Part shown: positions 8,560-15,485 of the stretch, one piece after another
How positions within the stretch are numbered: position 1 is the stretch's first letter
Layout: each line of letters begins with the position of its first letter
NCBI RefSeq assembly: GCF_014650695.1
Contig: NZ_BMVL01000008.1
Span: 60,712 to 124,711, forward strand
Origin: Streptomyces avidinii
GTDB lineage: Bacteria > Actinomycetota > Actinomycetes > Streptomycetales > Streptomycetaceae
DNA length: 64,000 nt
Reading direction: 5' to 3'
The notes under the pieces: model-generated
Seen by the model: only the letters and a program-made list of their open reading frames with translations
The model's database searches: none
What the model was told of the DNA's origin: nothing
Program-made: the position numbers and the translations under genes

Positions 8560-9264
8560 TCAGCTGAGCTTCAGCTTCTGACCCGGGAAGATCAGGTCGG
8601 CGTCCGAGACGATGTCCTTGTTCAGCTCGAAGAGCTTCTCCCAGCCGCCCTTGACGCCGTTGGCCTCGGCGATGGTGCCCAGGGTGTCGCCCGACTTGAC
8701 CTCGTACGAGCCGTTGCCGGTCTTCGGCGCGGTCGGAGCCTCGGTGCGCTCGGAGCGGGTGACCGGAGCCTCGGCGCGCTTGGTCTTCGGCGCGACCTTG
8801 GTCTCGGTCTTCTTCGTCTCGGTCTTCGGCTTCGACTGGGGCTTGTTCTGCGCCGGGGTCTCGGCGCCGCCACCGTTGTAGGAGGAGCCCGACAGACCCT
8901 TGCCGCAGGACGGCCAGGCGCCCTTGCCCTGGCTCTTGAGGACCTTCTCGGCGACGGCTATCTGCTGCGCCTTGGTGGCCTGGTTGGCCTGCGGGGCGTA
9001 CGACTTACCGCCGAAACCGGCCCACGTGGAGGACGAGAACTGCAGGCCGCCGTAGTAGCCGTTGCCCGTGTTGATGGCCCAGTTGCCACCGGACTCGCAC
9101 TGCGCGACCTTGTCCCACTCGGAAGCGGTGGCGGCGCTGGCGGTGCCCGCGACCATCAGAGGGGCGGCCACGGCCACACCGGCGACACCGGCGAGCGTGA
9201 CGATCCGGACAGACCGCTCGATTGCAGTACCGCGACGGTGCTTGCCCTTGCCGGAAAGCAGCAT
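8560..9264 (-). CDS. rpfA: Secreted resuscitation-promoting-factor-like muralytic enzyme with LysM domain
   Basis: 234 residues. A basic Sec signal peptide (residues 1-44, cleavage near ASA-A) precedes an Rpf/transglycosylase-like domain: SEWDKVAQCESGGNW, with the likely catalytic Glu57, then YYGGLQFSSSTW and KSQGKGAWPSCG with conserved Cys. A Lys/Thr/Ala linker (residues about 130-180) leads to a C-terminal LysM domain (YEVKSGDTLGTIAEANGV). It probably cleaves peptidoglycan during spore germination and growth. The ATG has GGAG seven bases upstream; an in-frame GTG five codons earlier lies inside that ribosome site. A ydaO-type riboswitch occupies the leader, as established for rpfA in S. coelicolor. 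Confidence 0.93.
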   Translation of the reverse strand: MLLSGKGKHRRGTAIERSVRIVTLAGVAGVAVAAPLMVAGTASAATASEWDKVAQCESGGNWAINTGNGYYGGLQFSSSTWAGFGGKSYAPQANQATKAQQIAVAEKVLKSQGKGAWPSCGKGLSGSSYNGGGAETPAQNKPQSKPKTETKKTETKVAPKTKRAEAPVTRSERTEAPTAPKTGNGSYEVKSGDTLGTIAEANGVKGGWEKLFELNKDIVSDADLIFPGQKLKLS

Positions 9265-9280
9265 GGAGTTTCTCCTCACC

Positions 9281-9430
9281 GACGCCTACGAGGTGAGCTG
9301 TCGGGTTCGGGCGAGTGAGTTGCCCGGTCGTGCGACCTAGCGCACGTCTTAACCCCAAGCCGGTGGCGTGACCGTCTCTCAACGGCCGCTCCCGGCACCT
9401 ACCTTGGTTCCCCCGCTCCTGCCTTCGGCG
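9281..9430 (-). promoter_or_regulatory. ydaO-type cyclic-di-AMP riboswitch in the rpfA leader
   Basis: On the minus strand the region contains, in order, the conserved blocks of the ydaO/yuaA class: GGGGGAACCAAGG (about 9402-9414), a TTGGGGTTAA block (about 9351-9360), and CCGAACCCGACAGCTC followed by ACCTCGTAGGC (about 9288-9313). The last block ends about 20 bases before the start codon. The class binds c-di-AMP and turns expression off when the ligand is high. Boundaries are approximate. Confidence 0.88.
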
Positions 9431-9526
9431 CTTGACGCGACGACTGTTCCCCCCGTCCGCCGGCAGGATTCGGCGATGCGGTCGAAGGAGCCCGCGGTGG
9501 CGAGCGATTCAGAAGGTAGACAGGTC

Positions 9527-9560
9527 TCTCCCCGATGTTCAACGAGCAACATCGGGGAGA
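9527..9560 (-). terminator. Terminator after the second rpf-like gene
   Basis: Perfect 13-bp inverted repeat 9527-9539 with 9548-9560 and an 8-nt loop. It lies upstream of the riboswitch and about 155 bases past the stop of the next rpf-like gene, separating the two paralogues. Confidence 0.75.
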
Positions 9561-9716
9561 AACGACCCCTACTTGCGCTCCCCGGAGGGATGTTTGCGCA
9601 GGTGAGGACGGGGTTTGCGGAAGCCCCGAGGCGGGACACGCCAGTTGACCGGAAGAGATGCATGTCTCACTTGCAGAAAACCGACATTCAACTCTTTCCG
9701 GATAACTGAACTGCCC

Positions 9717-10748
9717 TTATTGGGTGGTTAGATCCAGATTCTGGCCGGGCTTGATCAGATCGGCGTCTTCACCGATGACCTGCTCATTGGCCTCGTAGAG
9801 GCCGTTCCAGCCGCCCTTCACGCCCTTGGCGACCGCGATGGTCGCCAGGCTGTCGCCCACCTGGACCGTGTACGTGGGGCCCGACGCGGCGTCAGAGGAG
9901 CCCTTCGGCTCGGTCGCCGGGGCGCCGCGGTGCTTGCCACTGCCCTCGGCGGGAGTGGCACCCAGCGTCTGCGGGGTCGCAGGGGCCCCGGGAGTCGCAG
10001 GGTTCGTCGGGTCGACCGGAGGCAGTCCGGGCGTGGCCGGCGGGGTCGTCGGCGCGGTCGGGTCCACCGGCAGCGTGGGCGCCGTCGGGTCGACGGGGGC
10101 CGGCGTGGTGGTCGGGTCGCCCGGCAGGGTCGGGGCCGTCGGGTCCACGGGGGGCGTCGTCGGGACGTCCGGCGCGGGCATGACGGGCAGTCCGACGGAC
10201 GGGGCGTCGGGAATGAGGAACGGGGTGCCGGACGGGCTCGGGGCCGGGGTCGGCGCGCCGTAGTCCGTGGACCGCAGGCCGCCGCCGCCGTTGGACGGGA
10301 CCACGTCGTCCGGGCGGGACGGGGCGGGGGCGCGGGGGCTCGTACCGCCGGGGTCGACCTGTGCGGCGGGGCTCTCCCGGTCCAGGCCGGCCGAGGCCGC
10401 GCACAGCGGCCACGCCTGCGGGCCGGTGGACTTCAGCACCCGCTCGGCCACCGCGATCTGCTGGGACCGGCTCGCCAGGTCGGGGCGCTCGGCGAATTCG
10501 AGACCGCCGGCGCCCTGCCACTCCTCCTGGGTGAACTGGAGTCCGCCGTAGGAGCCGCTGCCGGAGTTGGCACTCCAGGAGCCACCGCTCTCGCACTCGG
10601 CGACCTTGTCCCAGGTGGACGTGTCGGCGGCGGTGGCACTGGTGGCCGCGAGCAGCGGCAGAGCCAGAGCGGAGCCAGTGACTCCGGCTGTGACGACCAG
10701 CGCGGGGACCTGGCGGGGGCGTCTGTGACGGCCGTTCCCGGAACGCAT
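9717..10748 (-). CDS. Second secreted Rpf-like muralytic enzyme with Pro/Thr-rich linker and LysM domain
   Basis: 343 residues. The domain order matches its neighbour: signal peptide (residues 1-41), Rpf-like domain starting TSTWDKVAECESGGSW with the likely catalytic Glu53 and YGGLQFTQEEW, then a C-terminal LysM (YTVQVGDSLATIAVAKGV). The linker (about residues 130-280) is much longer and is built from repeats such as DPTAPTLP and TTPPVDPT, typical of cell-wall-spanning spacers. The ATG at MRSGNGRHRR is preferred; the open frame upstream crosses the likely promoter. There is no room for a riboswitch in the 103-bp gap to the P450 stop, so this paralogue is regulated differently from rpfA. Confidence 0.92.
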   Translation of the reverse strand: MRSGNGRHRRPRQVPALVVTAGVTGSALALPLLAATSATAADTSTWDKVAECESGGSWSANSGSGSYGGLQFTQEEWQGAGGLEFAERPDLASRSQQIAVAERVLKSTGPQAWPLCAASAGLDRESPAAQVDPGGTSPRAPAPSRPDDVVPSNGGGGLRSTDYGAPTPAPSPSGTPFLIPDAPSVGLPVMPAPDVPTTPPVDPTAPTLPGDPTTTPAPVDPTAPTLPVDPTAPTTPPATPGLPPVDPTNPATPGAPATPQTLGATPAEGSGKHRGAPATEPKGSSDAASGPTYTVQVGDSLATIAVAKGVKGGWNGLYEANEQVIGEDADLIKPGQNLDLTTQ

Positions 10749-10786
10749 GTAGGTGCACCTTTCGCATAACAGCTCGGTAACGGCAG

Positions 10787-10816
10787 AACCTAGCGGCCTT
10801 CGAACGATTGTCACAA
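10787..10816 (-). promoter_or_regulatory. Putative housekeeping promoter of the second rpf-like gene
   Basis: On the minus strand TTGTGA (10816-10811) is followed by 18 bases and TAGGTT (10792-10787), about 40 bases before the start codon. Spacing and hexamers fit a sigma-HrdB promoter. Prediction only. Confidence 0.5.
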
Positions 10817-10851
10817 GTTCAAGCTGGATCTGACTTTTAATCAGACTCCGC

Positions 10852-12126
10852 TCAAGTGTTTTGAGCGGTGAAGCGAACGGGAAGAGTGCGCAGTCCCCGC
10901 ATGATCAACCCCCCGCGCCAGCGCAGGTCTTGGGATGGAACGGCGAGTTCCAGATCGGGCAGACGCGTCAGCAGGGTGGCGAGCGCGGTCTGTCCTTCGA
11001 GTCGGGCGAGCGGGGCGCCGAGGCAGTAGTGGATGCCGTGTCCGTACCCGAGGTGCTGGTTGTCGGTGCGGGAGAGGTCGAGGGTGTCCGGGTCCGCGAA
11101 CCGCTCGGGGTCCCGGTCGGCGGCCGCGAGGACGACCAGCACCGGATCGCCGGCGGCGACGGACATGCCGCCGAGGGTCAGCGGCTCGGTGGCGAACCGC
11201 CAGGTCGCGAGCTCCACGGGACCGTCGTAGCGCAGCAGTTCCTCGACCCCGGTGGCCAGCAGCGCGCTCTCGCCGGCGGCGAGGGAGAGCTGGAGGCGCT
11301 CGCGCTGGTCGGGGTTCGTGAAGAGGGAGTGGACCCCGTTGCCGATGAGGTTCACGGTGGTCTCGAAGCCGGCGAAGAGCAGGATGAAGGCCATCGCGGT
11401 GGCCTCGCCCTCCGTCAGATGGTCGCCGTGGTCGCTCGCCCGGATCAGGTCGGAGATCAGGTCTTCGCCCAGATCATCCCTTTTGCGGTGAATGAGTGCA
11501 CCGAGGTAGGTCCGCATCTGCTTGACCGACCGGGCGACCCCGCCGCGCGGACCGCCGCCGTGGCGGATCATCATGCCGGCCCAGTCCCGGAAGTCGTCCT
11601 GGTCCTCGCGCGGCACCCCGAGCATCTCGCAGATGGCGTAGATGGGGAGCGGGAAGGCGAACTCGTGGATGAGGTCGGCCTCCCCCCTGGCCGCGAAGGC
11701 GTCGATCAGATGGTCGGTGAGCGCCTGCACCCGCGGGGCGAACTCGGCGACCCTGCGCGGGGTGAACGCCTTCGACACCAGCCGCCGCAGCCGGGTGTGG
11801 TCCGGCGGGTCGATATTGAGCAGGTGCGTCATCAGCTCCGCCTTGCGCTCCCCCGGGATCCCGGTCTTGCCCTTGGCGTGCGCGGGCTCCGCGTGGTGCG
11901 CCGGGTTCTTGCTGAGCCGCTGGTCGGCGAGGGCCTGGCGGGCGTCGGCGTACCGGGTGACGAGCCAGGCCTCGACCCCGCTGGGCAGCTTCGTGCGGTG
12001 CACCGGGGAGTGCTCGCGCAACCACGCGTAGGCCGGGTAGGGGTCGGTCGCGAACTCCCAGTCGAAGAGGGTGGGGCCCTCGGCGGGAGGGGTGTCGGCC
12101 GGGTTCGCGGGGGTCTGTTCGTGCAC
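10852..12126 (-). CDS. Cytochrome P450
   Basis: 424 residues from the chosen GTG. The class I bacterial P450 signatures are complete. They are the I-helix oxygen-binding FAGFETTVN, the K-helix ExxR inside GVEELLRYDGP, the heme-thiolate loop GYGHGIHYCLGAPLARLE, and the N-terminal FDWEFATDPYPAYAWLREHSPV. It resembles the CYP105/107-type soluble monooxygenases; the substrate is unknown. An ATG at 12225 would add 33 residues, but that stretch has many A/T-ending codons unlike the rest and its AGGA touches the ATG. At the GTG, a TACGGT hexamer ends six bases upstream, suggesting a leaderless message. Ferredoxin genes are absent nearby. The divergent neighbour is a flavohemoglobin. Confidence 0.93.
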   Translation of the reverse strand: MHEQTPANPADTPPAEGPTLFDWEFATDPYPAYAWLREHSPVHRTKLPSGVEAWLVTRYADARQALADQRLSKNPAHHAEPAHAKGKTGIPGERKAELMTHLLNIDPPDHTRLRRLVSKAFTPRRVAEFAPRVQALTDHLIDAFAARGEADLIHEFAFPLPIYAICEMLGVPREDQDDFRDWAGMMIRHGGGPRGGVARSVKQMRTYLGALIHRKRDDLGEDLISDLIRASDHGDHLTEGEATAMAFILLFAGFETTVNLIGNGVHSLFTNPDQRERLQLSLAAGESALLATGVEELLRYDGPVELATWRFATEPLTLGGMSVAAGDPVLVVLAAADRDPERFADPDTLDLSRTDNQHLGYGHGIHYCLGAPLARLEGQTALATLLTRLPDLELAVPSQDLRWRGGLIMRGLRTLPVRFTAQNT

Positions 12127-12241
12127 CCGAAGACCGTATCCCGGCTCCGAGCCACCATCCGATTTGGGTTGTTCGTCGCGGCTGTCCGCAGATCGGCCAT
12201 CCCTTGACGTGACCTTCTCCGACATTCCTACTTTCGGTTTT

Positions 12242-13453
12242 GTGGATGTGAAGATCTTGAAAAGCAGTTTCGCGGTGGTGGAGAGACGAGCCGAGCACGC
12301 CGTCAAGTTCTTCTACTCCCACCTCTTCTGGCACAACCCCGGCGTCCGTGCCCTCTTCCCGGACTCCCTCCACGAGATGGAGCGCCAGCGGGACCGGCTC
12401 TTCGCCGCGCTCACCCACGTCATCGCCCACCTCGACGACGGGACGCTCCGCCCCTACCTGCACGACCTGGGACGCGACCACCGCAAGTTCCTGGTCCGCC
12501 CCGAGCACTATGCGGCCGTCGGCGCCAGCCTGCTCGCCGCGCTCGCCGAGACCTCCGGCGCGGCCTGGACCCCGCCGGTCGAGAAGGCGTGGGCCGAGGC
12601 CTACCAGGTGATCGCCGACGCGATGACGGCCGGTGCCGAAGGGAGCGAGGACCCGCCCTGGTGGGACGCGGAGGTCGTGCGCCACCTCCAGTACGGGCCG
12701 GACATCGGCGTCCTGACCCTGCGGCCGCACCTGCCCTTCCCCTATCTCCCGGGCCAGTACACGAGCGTGAGCAGCGATCGGGTCCCGACGACCTGGCGCA
12801 CCTACTCCATCGGCAACGCGCCCCGCCCCGACGGCACCGTCGACCTGCACGTCAGCCGGATCGACCGGGGGCGCCTGAGCACCGCCCTGGTCCGCGAGAC
12901 CCGGCCGGGGGAAGTACTGCGCCTCGGCGCCGCCGGTGGGCAGCTCGTCTTCCGCCGCGAGGACCGCCCGGTCAGCCTCATCGCCGCCGGCACCGGCTGG
13001 GCACCGATCCGGGCCATGCTGGAGGACCTCGCGGAGCGTCCGCCCGACCAGGACGTACGGCTCTTCGTGGTGGCCCGGGACGGCGCGCACCTCTACGACC
13101 GCCCGCTCATCGACGCGTACGCCGCCCGCTGCGGCTGGCTCGCCGTCACCTACATCACGCCCGCCCCCGGCCGGCACCGCAACCAGGCCACCGACCGGCT
13201 CGCGACGGCGCTGGGCCACCGGGGCATGTGGCCGGACCAGGACGTCTACCTCAGCGGCCCGCCGCAGTTCGTCGACGAGACGGCCCACCTCCTCCAGCAG
13301 CTGGGCGCCCGCCCCGGACGCCTCTTCCACGACGCCGTCCCGGCCCGGGGCCCCGAACCGGGGGACCGCCCGCTGGGCTTCGGCGAGTGGTTCCTGAACC
13401 CGCCGGCGCCCCACTGGCACAACCCCTCGGCCCGCGCGCCGAGGTCGTACTAG
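12242..13453 (+). CDS. hmp: Flavohemoglobin (globin fused to FAD/NAD reductase; NO dioxygenase type)
   Basis: 403 residues. The globin domain (about 1-135) has a B10 Tyr in KFFYSHLF and the proximal His candidate in RDHRKFLVRPEHYAAVG. It is followed by an FAD domain (RTYSIGNAP) and an NAD domain (LIAAGTGWAPIRAM and VYLSGPPQFVDE). Hmp proteins use NAD(P)H and oxygen to convert nitric oxide to nitrate. The GTG at 12242 gives MDVKILKSSFAVVE, matching family N-termini; a GTG two codons later is equally possible. There is no strong ribosome site. It faces away from the P450 gene with about 115 bp between the preferred starts, enough for divergent promoters. The C-terminal 40 residues (Pro-rich, WHNPSARAPRSY) extend past the usual Hmp end. 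Confidence 0.9.
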   Translation: MDVKILKSSFAVVERRAEHAVKFFYSHLFWHNPGVRALFPDSLHEMERQRDRLFAALTHVIAHLDDGTLRPYLHDLGRDHRKFLVRPEHYAAVGASLLAALAETSGAAWTPPVEKAWAEAYQVIADAMTAGAEGSEDPPWWDAEVVRHLQYGPDIGVLTLRPHLPFPYLPGQYTSVSSDRVPTTWRTYSIGNAPRPDGTVDLHVSRIDRGRLSTALVRETRPGEVLRLGAAGGQLVFRREDRPVSLIAAGTGWAPIRAMLEDLAERPPDQDVRLFVVARDGAHLYDRPLIDAYAARCGWLAVTYITPAPGRHRNQATDRLATALGHRGMWPDQDVYLSGPPQFVDETAHLLQQLGARPGRLFHDAVPARGPEPGDRPLGFGEWFLNPPAPHWHNPSARAPRSY

Positions 13454-13472
13454 GTACCTCGCCGATCGGGGG

Positions 13473-14495
13473 CTACTCGCCCGGCTCCGCGAGGCCCTCC
13501 GCCGCCCGGATCGCGTCCCGGTAGGCGCGGGCCGCCGCGCGCAGCGCGGTCTCGGGGTCGATCCCCTCCGCCTCGGCGCGGGCCGCGAGTTCCAGCAGCT
13601 CGTAGCCGATGCCCTCGCCGCGGGGCAGCTCCACGGCCACACCGCCCGTCCGGGCCCGGCCCGCGAGCTTGGCCGCGAGCGCCAGACCGGGCTGGCCCAC
13701 CGGGATCCCGTCGGTGACCGAATCCCGCTGCTTCTCCACCGCCTTGGTGCGCTGCCAGTGCGCGCTGACGTCCTCCGGAGTCTCGGCCTGCGCGTCGCCG
13801 AAGACGTGCGGGTGCCGGTGGATCAGCTTCGTCACGAGGGCCCCGGCCACGTCATCGATGGAGAAGGCCTCCTCGGGGTCCTCGTACTCCTCGGCGATCC
13901 GCGCGTGGAAGACCACCTGGAGCAGCACGTCCCCGAGCTCCTCGCGCAGCTCGTCCCGGTCCCCGTCCTCGATGGCCTCGACCAGCTCGTACGCCTCCTC
14001 GATCGCGTACTTGGCCAGTCCCCGGTGGGTCTGCCGGGAGGTCCACGGGCACTCGCGCCGGACCCGGTCCATCACCTGGACCAGGTCGAGCAGGCGCGCT
14101 CCCGGCAGGTCGTAGGAGCCGGGCAGCAGTTCCAGGTCGGGCATGGAGACCCGGCCCGAGCCGGCCAGCCGGGCCAGGCCGTCGGTGAGACGCTGGTCGC
14201 CCTCGCCGCCCGGGAGCACCACGACCGTGCGGCCGCCCGCACAGTCCTCGACCAGCGCGTGCGCGTCCGGGCTCTCGAACGCGACCTCGACGCCCGCCTC
14301 CCGCAGGTACGGCAGCTGCGGGTGGCCGGGGTCGGCGCAGAGCACCCGGTCCGCGGCGTGCAGGATCTGCCACGCCGGCCAGGACAGCACGCCGGGGGCG
14401 ACCCGGTGGCTGGTGGTCAGCAGGACGATACGGCCCGTGGGCTCGTCGGCGTCGGTGGCTGTGGTGTCGGCGGCGGGTTCGGAGTGGTCGGTCAC
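13473..14495 (-). CDS. mazG: Nucleoside triphosphate pyrophosphohydrolase MazG
   Basis: 340 residues. MazG hydrolyses non-canonical or excess NTPs to NMP plus pyrophosphate. The central MazG domain (about 140-270) has the helix motif EEAYELVEAIEDGD, the metal-binding ELGDVLLQVVFHA, and KLIHRHPHVFGD with AHWQRTKAVEK. The N-terminal about 125 residues look like a degenerate tetrapyrrole-methylase-type domain, as in the YabN arrangement of Gram-positives (IVLLTTSHRVAPGVLSW...CADPGHPQLPYL). The C-terminal tail repeats the second MazG lobe only partly (LAAKLAGRARTGGVAVELP). It converges with the flavohemoglobin gene, 19 bases apart. Confidence 0.93.
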   Translation of the reverse strand: MTDHSEPAADTTATDADEPTGRIVLLTTSHRVAPGVLSWPAWQILHAADRVLCADPGHPQLPYLREAGVEVAFESPDAHALVEDCAGGRTVVVLPGGEGDQRLTDGLARLAGSGRVSMPDLELLPGSYDLPGARLLDLVQVMDRVRRECPWTSRQTHRGLAKYAIEEAYELVEAIEDGDRDELREELGDVLLQVVFHARIAEEYEDPEEAFSIDDVAGALVTKLIHRHPHVFGDAQAETPEDVSAHWQRTKAVEKQRDSVTDGIPVGQPGLALAAKLAGRARTGGVAVELPRGEGIGYELLELAARAEAEGIDPETALRAAARAYRDAIRAAEGLAEPGE

Positions 14496-14535
14496 CCTCC
14501 GAACCTACCTCCGATCCACCGATCCACCGGTCCAC

Positions 14536-14579
14536 GGCCCGGGGCCCGGGGCCCGGGGCCCGGGGCCCGGGGCCCCCGG
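14536..14579. repeat. (CCCGGGG) heptad tandem repeat
   Basis: Five uninterrupted copies of CCCGGGG (14538-14572) with GC-only flanks, in the gap between the SurA-like lipoprotein stop and the mazG start. It is self-complementary and may fold or slip. A GATCCACCG near-duplication lies just beside it (about 14512-14530). Confidence 0.85.
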
Positions 14580-14583
14580 AGCC

Positions 14584-15207
14584 TCAGGCCCCGGCAGGGG
14601 GCTGCTCGGGCCGGGTCCGCTGGGTGATCCAGGGCGTCTCGCCGTTCCCGAGCTTGATCTCCTTGGCGTCCCAGGCGCCGTAGCGCGGGTTCACCTCGAT
14701 GTGCAGCGCCTTCACGGCGGCCCGGGCGGGCTCCTCCAGCTTCCCGGCCCCGTACTTGGCCGTCAGCTCGGTGAGGAGCACCCGGTCCCGGAGGAAGCGG
14801 TCGACCTGACCGGGGGCCATGGCGCCCTTCTGCAGGAGCAGCGCCTCGAACTGCGCGTTCCCGCCGTTCTCGTCGGCGTACGTCTTGCGTTCGTCCTCGA
14901 TGTCCTTCTGGGTGGCCGTGAGCCCGGCGGTGTCGGCCATCTTGTCGATGATCCGGCTCTGGAGGATCGCGTCGAGCCTCTGGCGCTCCAGGTGGGGAGT
15001 GCTCGCGATGAGTTCGGCGGCTGCCTGCCCGGAACGGTTCTGCGCCGCGCGGACGTCGTTCACCTGGGCCTGGAGTGCGGAGGTGGTGATCCGTTCGCCG
15101 CCCACGACGGCCGCGGTGCCGGGGCGCGGCTCGCCCGAGCAGGCGGACAGCAGGGGCGCCGCCACGAGCAGGGCGGCGGAGACGGAGAGCGCTGTGCGAC
15201 GGTGCAA
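14584..15207 (-). CDS. SurA N-terminal-domain lipoprotein (chaperone/foldase-like)
   Basis: 207 residues. The N-terminus is a lipoprotein signal with the lipobox LLSAC (Cys at about residue 23), so the mature protein should be anchored outside the membrane. The body matches SurA N-terminal helical domains: VVGGERITTSALQAQVNDVRA, then helices to IDKMADTAGLTATQKDIEDE. There is no PPIase (parvulin) domain, so a holding chaperone rather than an isomerase is likely. It is separated from mazG by the heptad repeat. Position next to mazG is common in Streptomyces. The client proteins are unknown. Confidence 0.87.
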   Translation of the reverse strand: MHRRTALSVSAALLVAAPLLSACSGEPRPGTAAVVGGERITTSALQAQVNDVRAAQNRSGQAAAELIASTPHLERQRLDAILQSRIIDKMADTAGLTATQKDIEDERKTYADENGGNAQFEALLLQKGAMAPGQVDRFLRDRVLLTELTAKYGAGKLEEPARAAVKALHIEVNPRYGAWDAKEIKLGNGETPWITQRTRPEQPPAGA

Positions 15208-15485
15208 AGGAGCCTCCAGGGCCGGGAGATTGTGCGTCGGTGCACAAAGGGCCGTGCGGTGATCGATGTTATGAGGTCACGGTGATCCGGACCACCGGTT
15301 CGACCAACGATTCACACGCGGACCGAACACGCACCGTTCATAAGCGAGTCGGCCGGCATCGGCGCACCCGCCGCGCCACCCGTCACCCATCCTGGGGACC
15401 CCGGCCCCCGGGCAACGACCGGATCGGCCTCCGGCAACCCTGAGGCCACCCTTCGGTCACCCGGCGCTGCCAAGGTCGGCCCACC

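Noticed and set aside
10749..10851. A second ydaO riboswitch before the second rpf-like gene
   Set aside because: The gap is only 103 bp and lacks the conserved GGGGAACC and CAGCTC/CTCGTAGG blocks.
12127..12225. Longer P450 N-terminus starting at 12225
   Set aside because: This stretch has many A/T-ending codons, the AGGA touches the ATG, and it would leave just 16 bp between divergent genes.
10852..13453. Secondary-metabolite gene cluster around the P450
   Set aside because: No PKS, NRPS, terpene synthase or other core biosynthetic gene lies nearby; one P450 is not enough.
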